From: Gemmatimonadota bacterium | GTDB lineage: Bacteria; Gemmatimonadota; Gemmatimonadetes; Gemmatimonadales; GWC2-71-9 | Length of the DNA: 19,770 bases | Reading direction: 5' to 3' | Assembly: GCA_003221985.1 (NCBI GenBank) | Contig: QHUQ01000219.1 | Span: forward strand, 1 to 19,770 | Part shown: piece by piece, positions 7,126-15,058 of the stretch | Layout of the letters: every line of letters starts with the position of its first letter | Position numbering within the stretch: the first letter of the stretch is position 1 | Program-made: the position numbers and the translations under genes | The notes under the pieces: generated by a model | Database searches by the model: none | What the model saw: the letters and a program-made list of their open reading frames with translations, nothing else | Told to the model about the DNA's origin: nothing

Positions 7126-8319
7126 CAGGGCTCTTCCTCCTCGGCCAGGGCCGCGATGTGTCGCAAGACGCGCTCGTGGATGGCCGCGACGATGCGGCCC
7201 GCCGGCAGTGTCCAGTAGCGCTGTGGGAACATATCGACCACGTACGCCGTGCGCCCTTCGAGGCGCGTGCGACCGCCCGGGAGGGGCGTGAGCCGGAACT
7301 CACCGTGGGTCGCACGGAAGTACCCGTCCAGGTGCGGTGGGTTCACATTCCGGTACGGGCTCCATTCGGTCATCGGTGGCGCCTGCGCGATGATGTCGAA
7401 GGTGAGCAGCCGGTTCTCGTCCCACGCCGTAATCGGCTCGACGAAGCTCCCCGTCGTGAAATCGCAGTAGCGGACCGTGCGCAGTTGGCGCCCGATGGGG
7501 TTCGATGCCGAGAAATAGCGGGACGAGGAGAGCCATTCCCGCACCAGTCGGAGCAAAAGTGGCCCGGCGTGCCATGATGCGGCCCAGCACCGCACCCGGC
7601 CACGCGACGATCCAGGCGAGCGGCAGCGCCATGCCGATGCAGATCAACCCTTCCAGGGCGAACACTACCATTGCTCCCGCGGCAATCGTCACGCTCGCGA
7701 GCGCCAACGTGATCGACTGCCCCGGAGCGCGGTCGGCGCGGTAGTTGTAGATGTAGGAGCTGATGTAGCCGATCGTGAATGGGACGCCGAGGAACAGCCC
7801 TGCCGAGTAGCGGCGACGCAAGTACACGGCGACGGTAATGGAGAGGAATGTGATTGCCAATGAGGCGGCGACACCCAGCATCGCGCTCTTAAAGCGATCG
7901 TCTGCGACCGCGCTCTGAGTGGTCGAGACGCCGCGCGGCCTCGACGGCGGGAGACACAACGCCAGCATCAACACCAGATTCAGTCCCGGCACGAAAAACA
8001 GCAGTGCCACCCAGGGGCTGGCGCCCGCATCGACGGCGCGCCGCATCGACATGCTGACGCCGATCCAGAGGAACGGCAGCGCGATCACGACCATCAGCGG
8101 CAGCAGCCATGATGGCGCGTCGCGCAGCATTGCCTGCCGAGTGCTGAGCAGCGGAGCGAGGTAGTCGAACGGCGTCCAGACGATGCCGGCGAATTGCCAC
8201 ACGAGCAGCGCGTCGATGGCGTACTTGAACGCCGTCAGGCCAAGGCCATGACGAACGTAGGTGTCTCGACCAACCGGATCCGAGAATCCGAACCACAGGC
8301 GCAGCCAGCGAGCGGTCAT
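7125..8319 (-). pseudogene. DUF805-like membrane protein fused to SRPBCC domain, interrupted by a frame change and apparent internal deletion
   Basis: Reading from 8319, the first frame encodes about 272 residues of a multi-span membrane protein. A DUF805-like first half (SMRRAVDAGASPWVALLFFVPGLNLVLMLAL) is followed by a second membrane block (GLFLGVPFTIGYISSYIYNY, LEGLICIGMALPLAW) and a last span GMALLVPLFLG at about 7506-7540. From about 7503 the sense switches to another frame, open from 7595 to 7125, which gives the C-terminal half of an SRPBCC (polyketide cyclase-like) domain: VRYCDFTTGSFVEPITAWDE, PPHLDGYFRATHGEF, GGRTRLEGRTAYVVD, ERVLRHIAAL. As I recall related proteins, both parts are one chain with about 60 more residues between them; these are missing. 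The first frame otherwise runs on to 7300 as nonsense. The gene begins 1 nt after the EF-G stop (TAAGATG). Alternatives are two overlapping coupled genes, or an assembly error. Confidence 0.7.
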
Positions 8320-8320
8320 C

Positions 8321-10417
8321 TTAAGCCCTCGTTTCTTCCACCTCTTTCTTGCGCGCCTCGGTGATCTTCGCGGCGACGTCGGGCGGCGCGTCCTGATACA
8401 CGTGGAACTTCATTCTGTAGGTGCCGCGCCCATGCGTGATCGAGTGCAGAGTCGTCGCGTAGCGATCGAGCTCCGCTTCGGGGACCAGCGCTTTCACCTT
8501 GGTGAGCCGGCCATCCTTTTCGGTGCCGACGATGTGGCCGCGCCGTGAGGAAAGGTCCCCCATCACGGCGCCCTGATAGTCGTCCGGCGTCCAGACCTCA
8601 ACCTCCATGATCGGCTCCAGCAGCACGGGTCGTGCACCGGGACTCACGTTTCGGAAGGCCAGGATGCCGGCCATCTTGAACGACATCTCGTTGGAATCGA
8701 CGTCGTGATAGGAGCCGTCGTACAGCTCCACCTTGAAGTCCACGACGGGATAGCCGGCGATCGGCCCCTTGTGCGCCGCTTCGACGACGCCGCGCTCGAC
8801 CGCGGGGATGTATTGCCGCGGGATCACGCCGCCCACGATCTCATCGACAAACTGAACGCCGGACCCGCGCGGCAACGGCGCGATCCGGATCCAGCAGTCG
8901 CCGTACTGGCCGCGCCCGCCGGTCTGCTTCTTGTGCTTTCCCTGCCCTTCCGACTTGCCGCGGAACGTTTCGCGATAGGCGACCTTCGGCTTCGCGGTCT
9001 GCGCGTGCACGCCGAACTTCCGGGCCAGCCGGCCCACGATGATCTCCAGATGCCGCTCGCCGAGCCCGCGGATGAGCGTCTGCGCCAGCTCCCCGTTGTA
9101 CTCGTGATGAAACGTCGGATCCTCTTCGTGCAGCTTGTGGAGGCCGGTCGAGAGCTTGTCCTCTTCGCCGCGCTGCTTGACCTCGACGGCGACCGTGATG
9201 ACCGGCTCGGGGAACGGAATCTTCGGCAGGACCAGGCCCTTATCCTTGGTCGACAACGTGTCGTTGGTATGGGTGTCGCGGAGCTTCGCCACGACGCCGA
9301 TGTCCCCCGCATGCAGCTCCGCGATCTCGATGCGCTCTTTCCCGAGGCCCACGCACAGATGGTTGAGCTTCTCCGACAGCTCACGCGGCGCGTTCCACGC
9401 ATCCTGACCGTTTTTCACGTGGCCGGAGAAGATCCGGAAAAGCGTCACGTCCCCGACGTGGGGCTCGGAGACGGTCTTGAACACCTGCGCCGCCAGTGGA
9501 CCCGCGTCGTCCGCCGGGAGCGTGATCCGCTCCGCGCTACCCCATTTCTGGGCCTCAACGGGCGGCCGTTCCTGCGGCGCCGGGCACAGCTCGACGAGCT
9601 TGTTGAGTAACGCCCGCGTGCCGTACGTCAGCTCGGCGGCACCGCAGAACAGCGGGAACAGCTCCCCCTTCGCCATGCCGGCCTTCATGGCGGCGATCGC
9701 CTCGTCGCGGCCGATCTCCTCGCCGCCGAGGTAGCGCTCGAGCAGCGTGTCGTCGGTCGCGGCGATGCTTTCGATCAGCTCCTGCGAGTACTTCTCGAAG
9801 CGATCCTTGTACTCGTCGGGAACGTCGACTTCGTCGTATTCGCCCGCCTTCGTGCCCTTCTTGTACAGGTGCGCCTTCTTCGAGAAGAGATTGATGATCC
9901 CGTGGAATTCCAGTCCTTCGCCGACCGGGATCTCCACCGGAATCACCTTGGGCGTCAACTGTTCCTTGATCTGATTGTAGACGCGCTCGAAGTCGGCGTG
10001 CTCCTTGTCCATGAGCGACACGAAGAAGAGACGCGGCAGCGCCCGCCGCTCGCAGTAATCCCACACTTTCTCGGTCCCCACTTCGACGCCGGCGGTCGCG
10101 GACAGCACCACGACGGCGGCGTCGGCGGCGTACACGCCGGCGAGGGCATCGCCGGTGAAGTCCAGATATCCGGGGGTGTCGATCAGGTTGATCTTCGTGT
10201 CCATCCACTCGGCGACGGCCAGCGCGAGGTTGATGGAGTACTTGCGTTCGATTTCGTCAGCGGTGTAATCGGTGAGGGCGGTCCCATCTTTTACGGAGCC
10301 GTGTCGTTTGCTCGTTCCGGCCACGAACGCCAGCGCATCGACCAGGGAGGTCTTGCCGCTCGCGCCGTGGCCAACGACGGCCACGTTGCGAATTTCCGGA
10401 GTCTTGTACACGCGCAT
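8321..10417 (-). CDS. fusA2: Elongation factor G-like protein (EF-G2 / FusA2 type)
   Basis: This is a five-domain EF-G paralogue of 698 residues from the ATG at 10417 (MRVYKTPEIRNVAVVGHG). The in-frame ATG at 10489 would add an unrelated 24-residue leader and was rejected. The P-loop is GHGASGKTS (16-24), the form found in EF-G2 proteins, not the AHIDAGKTT of housekeeping EF-G. The G3 motif is DTPGYLDF, with Tyr84 in place of the catalytic His. The G4 motif, normally NKxD, reads SLMD (134-137). Domain IV is intact (GGRGQYGDCWIRI, GGVIPRQYIPAVERG, ELYDGSYHDVDSNEMSFK), as is domain V (LLEPIMEVEVWTPDDYQGAVMGDLSSRRG). It probably binds the ribosome but may be a poor or inactive GTPase; its role is unsettled in the family. 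An AGGAG lies 12 nt before the ATG, and CATATTT further upstream may be a promoter. It is followed by the membrane/SRPBCC gene after 1 nt. Confidence 0.93.
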   Translation of the reverse strand: MRVYKTPEIRNVAVVGHGASGKTSLVDALAFVAGTSKRHGSVKDGTALTDYTADEIERKYSINLALAVAEWMDTKINLIDTPGYLDFTGDALAGVYAADAAVVVLSATAGVEVGTEKVWDYCERRALPRLFFVSLMDKEHADFERVYNQIKEQLTPKVIPVEIPVGEGLEFHGIINLFSKKAHLYKKGTKAGEYDEVDVPDEYKDRFEKYSQELIESIAATDDTLLERYLGGEEIGRDEAIAAMKAGMAKGELFPLFCGAAELTYGTRALLNKLVELCPAPQERPPVEAQKWGSAERITLPADDAGPLAAQVFKTVSEPHVGDVTLFRIFSGHVKNGQDAWNAPRELSEKLNHLCVGLGKERIEIAELHAGDIGVVAKLRDTHTNDTLSTKDKGLVLPKIPFPEPVITVAVEVKQRGEEDKLSTGLHKLHEEDPTFHHEYNGELAQTLIRGLGERHLEIIVGRLARKFGVHAQTAKPKVAYRETFRGKSEGQGKHKKQTGGRGQYGDCWIRIAPLPRGSGVQFVDEIVGGVIPRQYIPAVERGVVEAAHKGPIAGYPVVDFKVELYDGSYHDVDSNEMSFKMAGILAFRNVSPGARPVLLEPIMEVEVWTPDDYQGAVMGDLSSRRGHIVGTEKDGRLTKVKALVPEAELDRYATTLHSITHGRGTYRMKFHVYQDAPPDVAAKITEARKKEVEETRA

Positions 10418-10484
10418 ACGGGCGCAACGCTCCTGCGAGGGGGGAAAGAAATATGACGGCGGGTGCAGGCTGATGGCTAGGCTA

Positions 10485-10611
10485 TGCAAAAGCTAGACGC
10501 ACCCGACGCACCGCGGGCTTCCGTAAATAGTCAACGGGACAACCATTGCAAGGATTGTCCCGTTGACCAACCACCGTTTACCGCGGTGCGTCGATGCGTC
10601 TAGCCGTTGCA
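10485..10611. repeat. 127-bp nested inverted repeat (MITE-like element or complex terminator)
   Basis: Outer arms 10485-10516 and 10581-10611 are near-perfect inverted copies: both begin TGCAA, then share GCTAGACGCA and GACGCACCGCGG, with only a few mismatches and one extra base. Inside lies a second hairpin with perfect 13-base arms, GTCAACGGGACAA (10530-10542) and TTGTCCCGTTGAC (10555-10567), extended by CC/GG. It occupies most of the gap between the lipoprotein stop (10617) and the EF-G2 gene. RNA from the minus strand would fold into one long stem with an internal loop, followed by CTTTTGC. A miniature inverted-repeat element, a REP-like repeat or a terminator are all possible. Confidence 0.85.
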
Positions 10612-10616
10612 GGTCC

Positions 10617-11258
10617 TCAAGAACCTACAGACTCCATCTCCTGATCGGCTACGTCGTCATGATTGTGGTCGGCGTATCTCACGTGCTCGACCAGCCGATG
10701 CAGGATCTGCATCGCCCGCAGGTTGAGCGCGAGCGCCGTCACCTTGTCCCCTCCGACAAACGCCTGATCCGCCTGAACTCTCAACTCCTTCACGTGCGCC
10801 AGAACCGCCCGGATCCGCGGCGCATCGCGGCCGCCCAGGAACTTCTCGATCCTGTCGATCGCGTTGTCGACCGCGAGACCGGTGCGCTCCGGTGCGTTGG
10901 GGAAGATCTCGATCACGGCCGACAGCACGTCCCGGAACGCCGTGCGACGATAGGCACGAGCCGCTGCGGTATCGCCCGCTTGGAACGCGGCCCACGCCGA
11001 GTCGCGGTTGGCGCGCGCCTGCTGGAGAAATGCGCGGGCTTCGGGATCGTCCGTGGTCCGGAGCGTATCGAGCAGCCGTCTAAACCAGCCTTCGCAGGTC
11101 GTGCCGCCGGCGGGCGTGGCCGCCACGCTATCCGCAATCGATTGAGCATTGTGCGCGAGCACCAGCTCGTTCGAGCCGGCGCCGGTGGGATCCTGATTGC
11201 ATGCGCCCACCGCGACGAGAGAGAGTGCCGCGAGTGCGATCGTCATCCGCTTGTGCAT
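10617..11258 (-). CDS. Lipoprotein of unknown function
   Basis: The 213-residue product begins MHKRMTIALAALSLVAVGAC, a typical lipoprotein signal peptide with the lipid-modified Cys at position 20. GGAG lies 6 nt before the ATG and supports this start. The mature part is largely alpha-helical and rich in Ala, Arg and Asp (GWFRRLLDTLRTTDDPEARAF, RAYRRTAFRDVLSAVIEIF, AVLAHVKELRVQADQAFVGG, ALALNLRAMQILHRLVEHVR), suggesting a helical bundle of TPR-like or four-helix kind. No catalytic motif is visible. The acidic, His-containing end (YADHNHDDVADQE) is notable. It lies 50 nt downstream of the MFS transporter gene on the same strand, so co-transcription is possible, and its 3' end abuts the nested inverted repeat. 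Confidence 0.8.
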   Translation of the reverse strand: MHKRMTIALAALSLVAVGACNQDPTGAGSNELVLAHNAQSIADSVAATPAGGTTCEGWFRRLLDTLRTTDDPEARAFLQQARANRDSAWAAFQAGDTAAARAYRRTAFRDVLSAVIEIFPNAPERTGLAVDNAIDRIEKFLGGRDAPRIRAVLAHVKELRVQADQAFVGGDKVTALALNLRAMQILHRLVEHVRYADHNHDDVADQEMESVGS

Positions 11259-11308
11259 CAGTTGCTCCGTGAAAAGTCCGACTCTTTGACGTTGAAGCTA
11301 AGACCCCG

Positions 11309-12556
11309 TTAAGCCTCGGAGGGAGGGGCCGGCGGGGCGGGCGGGGCGGGCGGGGCGGGCGGCGCAGCCGGCGTGCGACCGGGGATCGCATGCTGCGGAG
11401 CAGGCGCGAGTCCCATCGCGGCGAGGCCGGCCGCGATCATGACCGCGCCGGCGAGCAGAAAGGAGGTGATTGGGCTCACAACATCGTAGACCGTGCCGAT
11501 CAGCGGCGGTCCCGCCGCGCGGCCGAGCGCGCCGATCGCCTGCGCCGCGCCGAGCACGGTGCCCTGCTCGTTCGGATCGGCGTACACCGACACCAGTCCC
11601 GTCGCCGCCGGAGCGAACACGCTGTTTGAAACGGCGAGCACGAAAGTCCAGCCGTACAGCAAGGCGGAGCTGGGCAGATACGGCACGACCGTGATGGCGA
11701 GCGCCATGCCGAACGTGCCGGCAATCACGAGCGTGCGTTCGCCCGTGCGCCGCACCAGCTTCCCGAAGAAGTAGCCCTGCACCGACGCCGCGGTGACCCC
11801 GATGATCGTGAAGAGAATCGCCAGCTCGCGCTCTTTCCAGCCGAGCGCCGCATTCGCCCAGAGCGGCAGGGCAACCGTGTAGCCGGCGAAGGCGAGCGGC
11901 ACCAGGGCCCATACGGCCATCAACGGGCGCAGCCGCGGCCGCGCGATCGCTTCGCCGATGTGCCCCAAATCGAGGATGGGACGCCTGACGCGATGTTCGT
12001 GCTTCAATGACTCGGGCAGGACGAGGTACGCCGACACGAAGTTCGCGAGCGACAGGCCGACCGCCACGAGGCCGGGAGCGGTGGTGCCGCCAAAGTGCGC
12101 CGCGAATCCGCCGATTGCCGGGCCGAGGCTGAAGCCGATGCCGAAGGCGGCACCCACCATCCCCATGCCGCGTGAGCGCTCCGCCGGCGACGTGATGTCC
12201 GCGATGTACGCCTGGGCCGCCGAGATGTTGCCACCGGCAAAGCCCGAGACCACCCGTGACAGGAACAGCACCCAGTACGAGCCCGCGAACGCGAACAGCG
12301 TGTAGCCGACCGCGTTGACCAGCATGGTCGTCAGCAACACCGGCCGCCGACCGATCCGGTCCGAGAGCTTGCCAAGCAATGCCGTCGACACGAACTGCAT
12401 CAGCGAGAAGACGCCGATGACGCCGCCGTATCCCAGGCCCGCGGCGCCGAAGCGCTGCGCGTAGAACGGCAGGATTGGCAGCACGATGCCGAAGCCGATC
12501 AGATCGATCAGGACGGTGAAGAAGATGACGCCGATGCGGGAGCGGGAGGCGGGCAT
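11309..12556 (-). CDS. MFS transporter, TetA/multidrug-efflux type
   Basis: This is a 415-residue major facilitator protein with twelve hydrophobic segments. It starts MPASRSRIGVIFFTVLIDLIGFGIVLPILPFYA, characteristic of the TetA-like branch (DHA1). Motif A is GKLSDRIGRRPVL (62-74) between spans 2 and 3, and the antiporter motif C is GFSLGPAIGGF (141-151) in span 5. The substrate cannot be read from sequence; tetracycline-like drugs are only one option. The C-terminus carries a cytoplasmic proline-rich tail of Ala-Pro-Pro repeats from a 9-bp tandem repeat. The start at 12556 was chosen because it leads directly into the first span and has TATATT ending 9 nt before it, with no Shine-Dalgarno sequence. 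The esterase lipoprotein gene lies 48 nt upstream on the same strand. Confidence 0.92.
   Translation of the reverse strand: MPASRSRIGVIFFTVLIDLIGFGIVLPILPFYAQRFGAAGLGYGGVIGVFSLMQFVSTALLGKLSDRIGRRPVLLTTMLVNAVGYTLFAFAGSYWVLFLSRVVSGFAGGNISAAQAYIADITSPAERSRGMGMVGAAFGIGFSLGPAIGGFAAHFGGTTAPGLVAVGLSLANFVSAYLVLPESLKHEHRVRRPILDLGHIGEAIARPRLRPLMAVWALVPLAFAGYTVALPLWANAALGWKERELAILFTIIGVTAASVQGYFFGKLVRRTGERTLVIAGTFGMALAITVVPYLPSSALLYGWTFVLAVSNSVFAPAATGLVSVYADPNEQGTVLGAAQAIGALGRAAGPPLIGTVYDVVSPITSFLLAGAVMIAAGLAAMGLAPAPQHAIPGRTPAAPPAPPAPPAPPAPPSEA
11331..11366. repeat. 9-bp tandem repeat encoding (Ala-Pro-Pro)n
   Basis: Three perfect copies of GGCGGGGCG (11331-11357) and a decayed fourth (GGCGGCGCA) on the + strand translate on the minus strand to the APP repeat near the C-terminus of the MFS transporter. 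Copy changes keep the frame. Confidence 0.85.
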
Positions 12557-12565
12557 CGGGGCTGG

Positions 12566-12571
12566 AATATA
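12566..12571 (-). promoter_or_regulatory. Putative -10 element for the MFS transporter gene
   Basis: On the minus strand TATATT ends 9 nt before the ATG at 12556, in the 48-bp gap after the esterase gene. With no Shine-Dalgarno sequence, this fits a leaderless or near-leaderless transcript. No clear -35 box is seen. Confidence 0.4.
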
Positions 12572-12604
12572 ACATTGAAGCGACTACACCTTCCCGCACG
12601 AGTG

Positions 12605-13393
12605 TTACGGAGCGAGCCACCAGTCGATCAGCTCCCGCAGTTCAGGCTCGCTGAGCTCGTGGCCCCCGGTATAGCTGTGAAAGGTCACGCTCGAAAAACC
12701 GAGCGTGCTCAATGAGGCTGCCGCCTGTTGGACCAGCTCAACAGATCTTAAACGGTCCTGCTCACCGGTGGAGAACCAGGCAGGGATTCGTTGCGGGCCG
12801 ATGCCTCCCGGGAATACTCCACCGTGTAGCACGGCCGTGTGCGTAAAGCCTGGGCGATTAGTCGCGATGTAAGGCGCGCTGCTACCGCCTCCCGAATATC
12901 CGGCAATGAGTACGTGGGACTCGTCCACCAGGAAACTCGCGCGAGCTCGCATCCACGCGACGCACTCGATGGTATGGGTCAAATCCGGGGTCACATCTCC
13001 TGGATGGTCGCCGACCTCCCAGGTGAGCTGGCCGTCGTGGTCACGCGAATCGGGGGCGATGATCGCGAACCGACGCTCTTTGGCGAGAGTGCGGAACGTT
13101 TCAACCATCTCCATGCCCGACTGTCCCGATCCGTGCAGGATGACCAGCACGGGAAGCAATTGCAGACGCGGTCCGCCAGGCACGAAGTAGGCGCCGGAGC
13201 GCCCGGACGAGTTCACGACCCCGATCACACCTTGCTCGTCGTCCGGAAGCCGCTCGACAGGTGGGACTTCGGGAGCCGGCGGAGGATTCGGTGGCGCTTG
13301 ATGTTCGCGTGGCTGCTGCGCCACCGACTCCTGGCGATTACTGCACGCCGCGATGCACGAAGCCAGGACCAGGAGCAGGAATTGCTTGTTCAT
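12605..13393 (-). CDS. Alpha/beta-hydrolase (carboxylesterase/PHB-depolymerase-like) lipoprotein
   Basis: The 262-residue product starts MNKQFLLLVLASCIAACSN, a lipoprotein signal with Cys17 as lipidation site; the longer frame from 13429 would place charged and polar residues before it and was rejected. A proline-rich linker (34-46) precedes the hydrolase domain. The catalytic triad can be read as S157 (nucleophile elbow GYSGGG), D213 (STGEQDRLRS) and H245 (YTGGHELSEPEL), with the oxyanion-hole segment LHGSGQSG (86-93). This is the fold of small carboxylesterases, phospholipases and PHB-depolymerase-like enzymes; the substrate is unknown. It is probably anchored on the periplasmic face of a membrane. 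A CCCCA-GAG-TGGGG hairpin (13397-13409) lies just before its ATG, and a palindromic site lies in the region shared with the divergent protease. Confidence 0.87.
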   Translation of the reverse strand: MNKQFLLLVLASCIAACSNRQESVAQQPREHQAPPNPPPAPEVPPVERLPDDEQGVIGVVNSSGRSGAYFVPGGPRLQLLPVLVILHGSGQSGMEMVETFRTLAKERRFAIIAPDSRDHDGQLTWEVGDHPGDVTPDLTHTIECVAWMRARASFLVDESHVLIAGYSGGGSSAPYIATNRPGFTHTAVLHGGVFPGGIGPQRIPAWFSTGEQDRLRSVELVQQAAASLSTLGFSSVTFHSYTGGHELSEPELRELIDWWLAP

Positions 13394-13420
13394 CAGCCCC
13401 AGAGTGGGGAAACGCATCCC

Positions 13421-13448
13421 GGACGTCAAGCAATGCTTGCGGACGTCC
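13421..13448. promoter_or_regulatory. Operator-like palindrome between divergent esterase and subtilase genes
   Basis: A perfect 13-nt palindrome CAAGCAATGCTTG (13427-13439) is flanked by GGACGTC repeats at 13421-13427 and 13441-13447, exactly 20 bp apart. The right copy reads GGACGTCC, so the outer parts also form an inverted repeat with a small offset. The site lies 28 bp from the esterase ATG and 65 bp from the protease ATG, suiting a regulator of both. Confidence 0.4.
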
Positions 13449-13512
13449 AGAAACGCAGGCAGGTTCTTTTAGTTCCGGCGCCTCCGCTTCATCCCCAGCC
13501 GAGGAGTGCACC

Positions 13513-14997
13513 ATGCACAGACACGCCTTACGAGTCGCTGCCGTGACCGGCGCGATTATCGCCGCCGCATGCGTCGAGTACGCACCGGTCAGTCCAACGA
13601 ATACCACCGTGCGCGCCGAGACGCGCTCGCTTGGTACGCCGAGCATGCAGACCGTCCCCGCCGCAGCCGCGCCATCCTCTGATCGCTATCTCGTCGTCTT
13701 CAAATCCGGTCGCAATGCCGGTCCCGACATCAACCAGGAACTGAGCGCCAACGGTGGCCGCCTCGAGGGGCTCTACGAGCAGCTCGGCTTTGCCGTCGTC
13801 TCCGGAATCACGGCGGACGCGGCGGGACGGCTCGCGAAATCGAGCAGTGTCAGCTCCGTCGAAGCCGACGTCGAATTCGCTATTGAGGGGACTGAGGCTG
13901 AGGCACTCGACGCGGCCGAGGTTGGCACGGCAAGCGCCACCGCGCCGCAGACCGCGCTGCTGTTCGCGCGGCAATGGAACATGCGCGCGATCAGCGCGGA
14001 CGCCGCGTGGGCCGGTGGTGCGCTGGGATCGGCTGACGTGTCGGTCGCGATTCTCGACACCGGGATCGACTACCTGTGGCCCGATCTCAACGGTCGCGTG
14101 GACCTGACGCGCTCGATCTCGTTGCGGCCCGATGAAGACGTGCGCCAGAACTTCTGGTTCGGCGCGCTCAACCGTCATCACATCACCGATCTGAACGGCC
14201 ACGGCACCTTGGTATCGTCGATCGTGGCGAGCAACTCCGGCTTTTTCGCCGGCGTCACGACGAGAACCACGCTCTTTGGCGTGAAGGTGTGCATCGTCTT
14301 CAACACGTGCTCGACCGCCGCCATTCTCAACGGCATCGTCTACGCGGTCAACCATGGTGCCGACGTGATCAACATGAGTCTCGGCGGAGCGTTCCTGAAG
14401 AGCGCAAACCCTGGTTTCGTGTCGGTAATCAACAGCGTGTTCAACTACGCGAACCTCCACGGGACATTGATCGTGGTCGCCGCGGGCAACAGCGCAGCCG
14501 ACATCGACCACACCGGCAACATCTTCTTCACATACTGCAACTCGCCGCATGTGGTATGCGTATCGGCGACCGGACCGACCGCGGCACCAACGGCGAACGG
14601 CCCCTATACGACTCCGGATGCGGTCGCGCCATACACGAACTTTGGGCGTTCGGCGATCAGCCTCGCGGCACCGGGGGGCGGCATCACAAGCGTGAACGTT
14701 CTCGTGTCGGGCCCCTGCTCTTCTACCTCGCTCTTCGTGAACTCGGCGGGCGTCATTCTGGGACCGCTCTGTCCGCTGCCGACACTTTTCCTGCTGCGTG
14801 GCGCAGGCACGAGCTTCTCGTCCCCGCACGTGGCTGGTGTCGCCGCATCGTTGGTTGCCACGCTGGGTCACGGCAATCCGTCCCAGATTCGCGCGCGGCT
14901 GCAGCAGACGGCTGACGATCTCGGCAGCGCCGGCACCGATCCCTTCTATGGGAAAGGTCGCCTGAACGCGGCTCGGGCCGTTGGCGCTATTCCATAA
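13513..14997 (+). CDS. Subtilisin-like serine protease (S8 family), exported lipoprotein
   Basis: The 494-residue preproprotein starts at 13513, with GAGGAG ending 6-7 nt before the ATG. The signal peptide MHRHALRVAAVTGAIIAAAC ends in a lipobox-like Cys20. Residues about 57-124 (SDRYLVVFKSGRNAG... VSSVEADVEFAI) form an I9-type inhibitory propeptide. The S8 catalytic triad is D182 (AILDTGID), H230 (LNGHGTLVSS) and S434 (GAGTSFSSPHVAG), with the oxyanion Asn326 in AAGNSA. Several cysteine pairs in the mature domain (around 270-276, 342-349, 402-420) could form disulfides outside the cytoplasm. The long in-frame stretch upstream (from 13261) is antisense to the esterase and was excluded. The gene ends at a strong hairpin shared with the convergent EamA gene. 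It is likely a nutritional or housekeeping extracellular protease. Confidence 0.95.
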   Translation: MHRHALRVAAVTGAIIAAACVEYAPVSPTNTTVRAETRSLGTPSMQTVPAAAAPSSDRYLVVFKSGRNAGPDINQELSANGGRLEGLYEQLGFAVVSGITADAAGRLAKSSSVSSVEADVEFAIEGTEAEALDAAEVGTASATAPQTALLFARQWNMRAISADAAWAGGALGSADVSVAILDTGIDYLWPDLNGRVDLTRSISLRPDEDVRQNFWFGALNRHHITDLNGHGTLVSSIVASNSGFFAGVTTRTTLFGVKVCIVFNTCSTAAILNGIVYAVNHGADVINMSLGGAFLKSANPGFVSVINSVFNYANLHGTLIVVAAGNSAADIDHTGNIFFTYCNSPHVVCVSATGPTAAPTANGPYTTPDAVAPYTNFGRSAISLAAPGGGITSVNVLVSGPCSSTSLFVNSAGVILGPLCPLPTLFLLRGAGTSFSSPHVAGVAASLVATLGHGNPSQIRARLQQTADDLGSAGTDPFYGKGRLNAARAVGAIP

Positions 14998-15028
14998 CTC
15001 GACCGGTAGGGTCTCAGGACACGAGCTT

Positions 15029-15052
15029 CGGGCCCGCGCGATCGCGGGCCCG
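15029..15052. terminator. Bidirectional hairpin terminator between subtilase and EamA genes
   Basis: CGGGCCCGCG-CGAT-CGCGGGCCCG forms a perfect 10-bp GC-rich stem with a 4-nt loop, placed between the subtilase stop (14997) and the convergent EamA stop (15059). On the + strand TTGGCTTT follows, a modest U-tract. It is symmetrical enough to serve both genes. Confidence 0.7.
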
Positions 15053-15058
15053 TTGGCT

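Noticed and set aside
5678..7315. 545-codon minus-strand open frame
   Set aside because: It overlaps the SMP-30-like gene in another frame and has the Arg-rich composition of a GC-driven shadow.
10418..10489. 24-residue N-terminal extension of the EF-G2 gene
   Set aside because: It does not resemble EF-G, and MRVYKTPEIRNV at 10417 matches the usual start of EF-G2 proteins.
11331..11366. CRISPR-like or mobile repeat
   Set aside because: It is a short in-frame 9-bp microsatellite inside the MFS gene without spacers.
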